Shown here one piece after another: positions 1 through 4,900 of a stretch of DNA of 15,125 bases (position 1 is its first letter; the number at the start of each line of letters is the position of its first letter). The notes beneath the pieces are model-generated. The model was not told where the DNA came from. It ran no database searches and worked only from the letters and a program-made list of their open reading frames with translations. Source of the DNA: an uncultured Verrucomicrobiota bacterium (GTDB lineage: Bacteria > Verrucomicrobiota > Kiritimatiellia > RFP12 > UBA1067). Position numbers and translations under genes: made by a program. Location: contig CAMPAF010000034.1 in the NCBI GenBank assembly GCA_946631535.1, positions 1 to 15,125 of the forward strand, given 5' to 3'.

Positions 1-2039
1 CGCAGGCGATGGAGATGTCGATCGACGTCTCGCCGCTCGACTGGTTCCCCGCCATATCCGTGTGGGACCGCAACGACCGTCCGATCAACATCGTGCGCGG
101 CGGCAGGGCGCGCGATGTGAACGCGCGGATGCTGCCCGCCTGGGTGACGAAGGAATGGTACGCGGGCAACAAGGACGGCTCGTGGAACATGTGGCAGGAC
201 TTCGACCACTCGGTTCCCGACTGGCGCGTGATCATGGCACTCGGCTATCCAGGAATGAAGAAGCGGCTCGAGAAGTACGCCGTGAAGGGCGACCCGTTCT
301 ACGAGGGATTGCAAATCGCGATGGACGCGATGCTCGGCAGCATCGACAGGTTCATAGCCCAGGGGAAGAAGAATCTGGGAGGGACGCGCGGGAGGGACGC
401 AATTCATTGCGGCCGCCTCGAAAAGGAGATCGCGTGCCTGGAGCGCTTGCGTTCCGGTCCGCCGCAGACCGCCTACGACATGATGATGTTCGTGTGGCTG
501 TACTTCTTCTGGTCGGAACACCTCGACGGCATCCAGTGCCGCTCGCTGACGGAGCTCGACGTGTTCCTCACGCCGTACTACGACGCCGACATCGCGGCCG
601 GACGCACCACGGAGGCCGAGTTCCGCGAGCAGCTCAAGCACTTCCTCTGGCAGTGGGGCTCCATCAGCAACTACTGGAACCAGCCCGTCGGCCTCGGCGG
701 CACGCGCAAGGACGGCACGAGCGAGTTCAACCATGTCTCGAAGATCATCCTCGACGTGATGGACGAGTGCGACCTCACGACGCCGAAGTTCCTCGTGAAG
801 ATCGCGCCCAACACTCCGGACTGGGCGATGGACAGGATGCTCGACATGGCGCGCCGCCACCGCTCGCTCTCCTTCATCGGCGAGGAGCCGACTGCGCGCG
901 CGCTCAAGAAGTGGTCGCACGCGTCCGACGAGGACTGCCGCACGATGGTCGTGCGCGGCTGCTACGAGTTCGGCCTCAGGGACAGCGTGAACGGCACGGG
1001 CGTAGGGCACGTCAATTTCCTGAAGCCAATCGAGAAGATGCTGGCGGAAGCCGCCGGGACGGCGGCTCCCCATGTGGAGAGTCGCCATCTTGGCGGCTGG
1101 GCGCAAACCTTCCCCGCCTTCAAGGACGAATACCTGAGGCGGCTCGCGGCCACCACCACGCGCTGCCGCGAGATAGCGTTCGAGTTCGAGAAGGTGCTGC
1201 CGGAAGTCAATCCCGCGAACCTCATGACGATCTCCACAGAGCATGCGCTAAAGTCGCACAAGGACGGCTTCGCGAACGGGTGTCCGCGCGGGAACAACTC
1301 CAGCATCCTTGCGGTTGGACCAGGCACGGCCGTGGACGCGTTGCTCGCCGTGAAGGAGATCGTGTACGAGAAGAAGGAGATGTCGCTAGCTGAGCTCGGG
1401 AAGGTCATGGCGGCGAACTGGAAGGGGCACGAGCCGCTGCGTCTGAGGATGCTCCGCTCGAAGCGCAAGTGGGGCAACAACGATCCAGAGGCGAACGCGC
1501 TGGGAGCGGCGGCGATCAAGACGTTCGCGGACTGCCTGAACGGCAAGCCCAACTCGAAGGGCGGCCAATTTCTGGCGTCGGGGCATTGCGCGCGCCAGTT
1601 CATCGTCTTGGGCGAGAAGACTGGCGCGACGCCGGACGGACGCAAGAAGGGCGAGGAGATGTCGAAGAACCTCTCGCCAACGATGGGCGCGGACACCGAG
1701 GGCGCGACGGCGCTAGTGAACACGCTTGCCGCGTCGGACGTGACGGTGCTCCCCGCCGACTATCCGCTCGACATGATGCTTCATCCGTCGGTATGCGCGG
1801 GGCAGAAGGGACTTGAGCTCATGAAGGCGCTCGTGCGGCAGTTCCACAAGAACGGCGGCAGCGTGATACAGTTCACCGTGTTCAGCGCGGAGGAGCTGCG
1901 CGACGCGCAGGCGCATCCGGAGAAGTACGAAAACCTGCAGGTGCGCGTGTGCGGCTGGAACGTGCGCTGGAACGACCTCTGCAAGTCGGAGCAGGACGCC
2001 TACATCCGCCGAGCCGAGAACGTGATGAAAGGATGGTGA
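1..2039 (+). CDS. Glycyl radical enzyme (pyruvate formate-lyase family), 5' end outside window
   Basis: The reading frame is open to the left edge; the first in-window Met is at 9, giving 676 residues, while the family usually has about 750-850, so the N-terminus is missing. Numbering from that Met, the thiyl cysteine is C318 in RGCYEFG, with E320 two residues on. This CxE arrangement is known from lyase/dehydratase-type members rather than true PFL, which has Cys-Cys. The C-terminal radical loop is VRVCGWNVRWNDL with G649 as the predicted radical site; Trp replaces the usual Tyr after Gly. Such enzymes act in the cytoplasm, need a radical-SAM activase (none in the window) and are oxygen-sensitive. 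The substrate cannot be deduced. Residues 348-363 are encoded by a palindromic repeat, and residues about 122-137 by a second repeat-like stretch. The stop lies 8 bp before the next gene, suggesting an operon. Confidence 0.88.
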   Translation, partial: QAMEMSIDVSPLDWFPAISVWDRNDRPINIVRGGRARDVNARMLPAWVTKEWYAGNKDGSWNMWQDFDHSVPDWRVIMALGYPGMKKRLEKYAVKGDPFYEGLQIAMDAMLGSIDRFIAQGKKNLGGTRGRDAIHCGRLEKEIACLERLRSGPPQTAYDMMMFVWLYFFWSEHLDGIQCRSLTELDVFLTPYYDADIAAGRTTEAEFREQLKHFLWQWGSISNYWNQPVGLGGTRKDGTSEFNHVSKIILDVMDECDLTTPKFLVKIAPNTPDWAMDRMLDMARRHRSLSFIGEEPTARALKKWSHASDEDCRTMVVRGCYEFGLRDSVNGTGVGHVNFLKPIEKMLAEAAGTAAPHVESRHLGGWAQTFPAFKDEYLRRLAATTTRCREIAFEFEKVLPEVNPANLMTISTEHALKSHKDGFANGCPRGNNSSILAVGPGTAVDALLAVKEIVYEKKEMSLAELGKVMAANWKGHEPLRLRMLRSKRKWGNNDPEANALGAAAIKTFADCLNGKPNSKGGQFLASGHCARQFIVLGEKTGATPDGRKKGEEMSKNLSPTMGADTEGATALVNTLAASDVTVLPADYPLDMMLHPSVCAGQKGLELMKALVRQFHKNGGSVIQFTVFSAEELRDAQAHPEKYENLQVRVCGWNVRWNDLCKSEQDAYIRRAENVMKGW
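378..414 (+). repeat. Short GC-rich direct repeat plus hairpin inside the glycyl radical enzyme gene
   Basis: The 11-mer GGGAGGGACGC occurs twice with a 13-nt period (377-387 and 390-400). It is followed by a 6-bp stem CGCAAT/ATTGCG (398-403 with 406-411). The same 11-mer begins the right hairpin arm of the protease repeat at 3154. The encoded stretch, GGTRGRDAIHCGR, lies between two helices of the enzyme where family members vary. It may be a decayed or variant member of the protease-type repeat family; this is tentative. Confidence 0.4.
1050..1097 (+). repeat. 48-nt in-frame nested palindromic element (copy 1)
   Basis: The element has two 7-bp-stem hairpins with 3-nt loops: 1050-1056/1060-1066, and 1081-1087/1091-1097 with one T-G wobble. 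They flank a palindromic centre around CCATGTGG. It matches 5525-5572 at 44 of 48 positions, and all four differences are transitions. It is read as AAGTAAPHVESRHLGG, in the same frame as the other copy, and ends 30-45 residues after the catalytic cysteine, in a loop that is variable in this enzyme family. Because it is 48 nt (16 codons) it does not shift the frame. Confidence 0.88.
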
Positions 2040-2047
2040 CATTGGCC

Positions 2048-2956
2048 ATGCAGATACGCATATCGCAATTCTTTTCAGGCGGCAAGCTCCCTCTCGTGAT
2101 CGCCGCCGCGTCTCTTTCGCTCATGGCGTGTGCAGAGACGATCTCCGTGCCGGCCGGCAAGACGGTGAAGACGGAACCCGGGCGGCGCTTCGAGGGCGGC
2201 GTACTGGTGAAGGAGGGCGATGGCGTTCTCGATCTCACCGGGGCGGTGCTTGCGAATGACGGGCTCGACATACGGGCGGGGGCGGTCAAGTTCGCCGCCG
2301 GAGCGTCATCGGCCGTGACGGCCCGCTTCCTGCGGTTCGACGTGCGCGAGACGAGGCCCGGCAAGAAGGGTCCGCCGGAGTACGGCGGGAGCGGTTCGCA
2401 GTTCAGCGAGTTCCGCCTCTATCGCGGCGGCAAGGTGCTGCCGATGCCGAAGGGCGCGAAGGCGATGAACGGCAATCCGTCCATGCGCGAAGGACCGCAG
2501 AAGGCGCTCGACGGCGACCTGAAGACGAAATGCTACTTCAATCCCTTGGTCGTGGATTTGGGCGAGGAAGTGACTTTCGACGGCTACTCGTTCGTGACGG
2601 CAAACGACGCCATAGGACGCGATCCGCGCAGCTGGACTCTGTCGGCAGGCACGGAAGTCGGCGGAGACATGTCGTGGAGCGGCATCGGCTCGGTGCAGGG
2701 ATTCGATGCGCCAAAGGATCGCTTTGCCGAAGCGGGGAAGGTTTTTCCTGTGGCGCTAAACGACGTTCTGCCGGTGAACTATCCCGTGACGATCGGGGCG
2801 AATGGGCGCCTCGAGCTGTCGGGCGCGACCGAGACGCTGGAACGGTGTGCGGGGGAGGGGTTGATCGTGCTCGATGACGCGACGGTGGAATTCGCGCCGC
2901 AGGCGACCTTCAGCGGCAGCATTGCGGGCGGGGGAACAGTAAGCTGGCGGAAGTGA
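2048..2956 (+). CDS. Secreted discoidin (F5/8 type C)-like protein
   Basis: The product has 302 residues. Residues 1-29 form a signal peptide (basic start, LPLVIAAASLSLMACA). Cleavage may follow A29, or C28 may be a poor lipobox (LMAC). Residues about 45-65 (GGVLVKEGDGVLDLTGA) resemble autotransporter-associated beta-strand repeats. Residues about 90-228 look like a galactose-binding/discoidin fold: ARFLRFDVRET, FSEFRLYRGG, ALDGDLKTKCYFN, LVVDLGEEVTFDGYSFVTAN and SWTLSAGTE. The C-terminus is again beta-strand rich (GLIVLDDATVEF). It probably binds carbohydrate or another surface ligand; no catalytic domain is visible. The chosen start is ATG 2048. ATG 2033 overlaps the upstream stop and would add MVTLA; no strong Shine-Dalgarno separates the two. 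Spacing of 8 and 6 bp to its neighbours suggests co-transcription with the enzyme and the protease. Confidence 0.72.
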   Translation: MQIRISQFFSGGKLPLVIAAASLSLMACAETISVPAGKTVKTEPGRRFEGGVLVKEGDGVLDLTGAVLANDGLDIRAGAVKFAAGASSAVTARFLRFDVRETRPGKKGPPEYGGSGSQFSEFRLYRGGKVLPMPKGAKAMNGNPSMREGPQKALDGDLKTKCYFNPLVVDLGEEVTFDGYSFVTANDAIGRDPRSWTLSAGTEVGGDMSWSGIGSVQGFDAPKDRFAEAGKVFPVALNDVLPVNYPVTIGANGRLELSGATETLERCAGEGLIVLDDATVEFAPQATFSGSIAGGGTVSWRK

Positions 2957-2962
2957 GGCAGG

Positions 2963-4864
2963 ATGGACCGCAGGTCGCCATACAAGATCCATTGGTGGCG
3001 CATCGTGGCGTGCGTGGCTGTGCTGGCGTGCGCGGTGGCGGTGGTGTGGCTTTTGCGCGGCAGGGATGAGCGGCCGGTGAGCGAGCAGAGCCCGGTCGCG
3101 CAGGAGCGCGACCCTCCCGCAATGTCAATCATGGACAAAACATTGGCCACAGCGGGAGGGACGCGCTCCTGCGCGTCCGCTTCGTCCGCGTCTCCAAGCA
3201 CTGAACGGCTTCCGAAGAAAATGTCCAGGCGGCTGGCGGAGCTTCTGGCGACAAACCCAGAGACGGTCGAAGTGACCGTCGCTCCCATGTCGCAGGAAGA
3301 CCTGCCGGCACTCGAGGCGTTCGTGAGGGAACAGGGAGGGACAATCGTCCCAAGCGCGAATGGGCGCATGCGCCTGCTACGGGCAAGGATGTCGCCGGCG
3401 GTCGTGTCGAAGCTCATGGCGCGCGACGACGTGCGGCGGCTGGAGCCGTTCGTGCGTCCACGCCTTTTGAACAACGTGGCGGCTGGCATCATGGGCGTGC
3501 CAGAGGCGTGGAACACGCATGGACTGACCGGAAGGGGGCAGCTCATCACTACGGCGGACAGCGGGCTCGATACGGGCGATCCGGCGACGGTCATGGCGGA
3601 TTTCCAAGGACGAGTGCGTGCGATCCGGCCATTATACGGTTGCTTGGCGAAAGATAACTTAGGCCACGGCACGCACACGGCTGGTTCGCTGGCGGGAAAC
3701 GGTGCGCTCTCGTCCGGACTGTTCAAGGGCATCGCCTACGAAGCCGACCTGTGGGTGTGGTCCGTCGTCAAGAACAATAGGGAAATTGGTCCGCTCGACT
3801 ATGGTGCGTTGTTCGAAACAGGCGATGCGTCGCAGCCCGCCTACATCCATTCGGCGAGCCTAGGAGCGGAAACACACGCCTACACCGCCGAGAGTCAGGA
3901 GATTGACGAATGGCTGTGGGAACATCCGGAGGTGCTGGTTGCGTTTGCCGCCGGAAACAGAGGCCTGAATATGATAACGTCCGAGGGTGCTGCCAAGAAC
4001 GTGTTGGCCGTAGGGGCGACGGAGAGCTACCGTCCGTCGCATGGAGGCCATTCGGACAACTCCTCGCAGATCTTCTCTCAGTCATCGCGCGGGCCGATGT
4101 TCGACGGGCGCATCAAGCCCGACATCTGTGCGCCAGGAACGTACATTATTTCAACAAGGGCGACGCAGGCCACTTACTTGAGCGACTTCGAGTGGACGTC
4201 TTATGCCGCAAATCAGAACTACACCTACATGGGCGGCACCTCGATGGCGACGCCGCTTGTTGCCGGGGCGGCGGCGCTCGTGAGGCAGTGGCTTGTGGAG
4301 CGCCGCGGATACGCGTTCCGTCCACCGACGGCCGCGCTGATGAAGGCAATCCTTCTGGGCGGCGCGCGCGACATGAGCTCGGACGCCGGGTCGAACTGCG
4401 GCGGCCCCGCACCAAACGGCGCGCAGGGGTGGGGACGCATCAATCTAGGGGAGACGCTATATCCGTCGAACAGGTCCGTGAGGCTTGTCGACCGAATTCC
4501 GTTCGTGCAAGGCTCGACGTACACGTGCAGGGTGGCGACGACGAACGCCGCGCCGCTCGACGTGCAGCTCGTGTGGACGGACTATCCTGGGCCTGAGACC
4601 GACGACGAGGATCTGGCGCTAGTCAACGACCTGGACCTTTCGGTGTCCAACGAGACGACGGGTGTCGTGTTGTGGGGCAACGGCGTGACGGGCGGCGATC
4701 GGACGAACAACGTTGAGAGAGTGCGCATCGCCTTGGCTCCTGCGGCGACATACACGGTGCGCGTGGCGGGGCATGATGTTTCGCACGACTACACGGAAGG
4801 CGGAGCTGCCGCGCTCTATCTGCGTGGCGCGTTCCGCGAGGGCTTGATGATCACGCTCCGATGA
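2963..4864 (+). CDS. Membrane-anchored subtilisin-like (S8, KP-43-like) serine protease
   Basis: The product has 633 residues. Residues about 11-31 are one hydrophobic segment (uncleaved anchor or signal). Residues 44-72 are a low-complexity linker encoded by an inverted hairpin pair. Residues about 81-165 resemble an inhibitor/propeptide-like domain ending in RRLEPFVRPRLLNNV. The catalytic domain follows, with D199 (TADSGLD), H235 (GHGTHTAGSLAG), oxyanion N332 (AAGNRG) and S427 (GGTSMATP), so the triad is complete. The C-terminal domain from about residue 500 (VQLVWTDYPGP, LVNDLDLSV, NNVERVRI, YTVRVAGHDV) matches the beta-barrel of KP-43-type alkaline proteases. It is probably exported and degrades protein outside the cytoplasm. 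It starts 6 bp after the discoidin-like gene and likely shares its transcript. Confidence 0.92.
   Translation: MDRRSPYKIHWWRIVACVAVLACAVAVVWLLRGRDERPVSEQSPVAQERDPPAMSIMDKTLATAGGTRSCASASSASPSTERLPKKMSRRLAELLATNPETVEVTVAPMSQEDLPALEAFVREQGGTIVPSANGRMRLLRARMSPAVVSKLMARDDVRRLEPFVRPRLLNNVAAGIMGVPEAWNTHGLTGRGQLITTADSGLDTGDPATVMADFQGRVRAIRPLYGCLAKDNLGHGTHTAGSLAGNGALSSGLFKGIAYEADLWVWSVVKNNREIGPLDYGALFETGDASQPAYIHSASLGAETHAYTAESQEIDEWLWEHPEVLVAFAAGNRGLNMITSEGAAKNVLAVGATESYRPSHGGHSDNSSQIFSQSSRGPMFDGRIKPDICAPGTYIISTRATQATYLSDFEWTSYAANQNYTYMGGTSMATPLVAGAAALVRQWLVERRGYAFRPPTAALMKAILLGGARDMSSDAGSNCGGPAPNGAQGWGRINLGETLYPSNRSVRLVDRIPFVQGSTYTCRVATTNAAPLDVQLVWTDYPGPETDDEDLALVNDLDLSVSNETTGVVLWGNGVTGGDRTNNVERVRIALAPAATYTVRVAGHDVSHDYTEGGAAALYLRGAFREGLMITLR
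3094..3178 (+). repeat. BIME-like pair of inverted hairpins within the protease linker
   Basis: Two perfect 7-bp stems with 6-nt loops face each other. Hairpin 1 is GGTCGCG-CAGGAG-CGCGACC (3094-3113) and hairpin 2 is GGACGCG-CTCCTG-CGCGTCC (3159-3178). The outer arms 3098-3120 and 3152-3174 are inverted copies at 22 of 23 positions. The inner part also pairs (CAATGT 3120-3125 with ACATTG 3140-3145; TGTC 3123-3126 with GACA 3134-3137). The T-A versus A-T difference between hairpins is compensated within each stem. It is translated as protease residues 44-72, between the membrane anchor and the propeptide-like domain. Confidence 0.82.
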
Positions 4865-4887
4865 TTGAGATTGCAAGTAAACGGAAT

Positions 4888-4893
4888 AAGGAG
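4888..4893 (+). promoter_or_regulatory. Shine-Dalgarno AAGGAG fixing the hydrolase start at 4901
   Basis: AAGGAG lies 7 nt before ATG 4901, which opens a typical signal peptide. The frame is open further upstream (TTG 4865), but that would put basic residues before the signal and lacks a ribosome site. Confidence 0.8.
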
Positions 4894-4900
4894 AAAAGCG

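Noticed and set aside
3334..3351. GGGAGGGAC followed by a GGGAC/GTCCC hairpin in the protease gene, resembling the repeat scaffold
   Set aside because: It encodes GGTIVPSANGR, which fits the conserved propeptide-like domain of this protease type. The similarity is short and best explained by protein constraint.
4865..4900. Upstream TTG start for the hydrolase gene
   Set aside because: ATG 4901 has AAGGAG at 7 nt and opens a proper signal peptide; the extension has neither.
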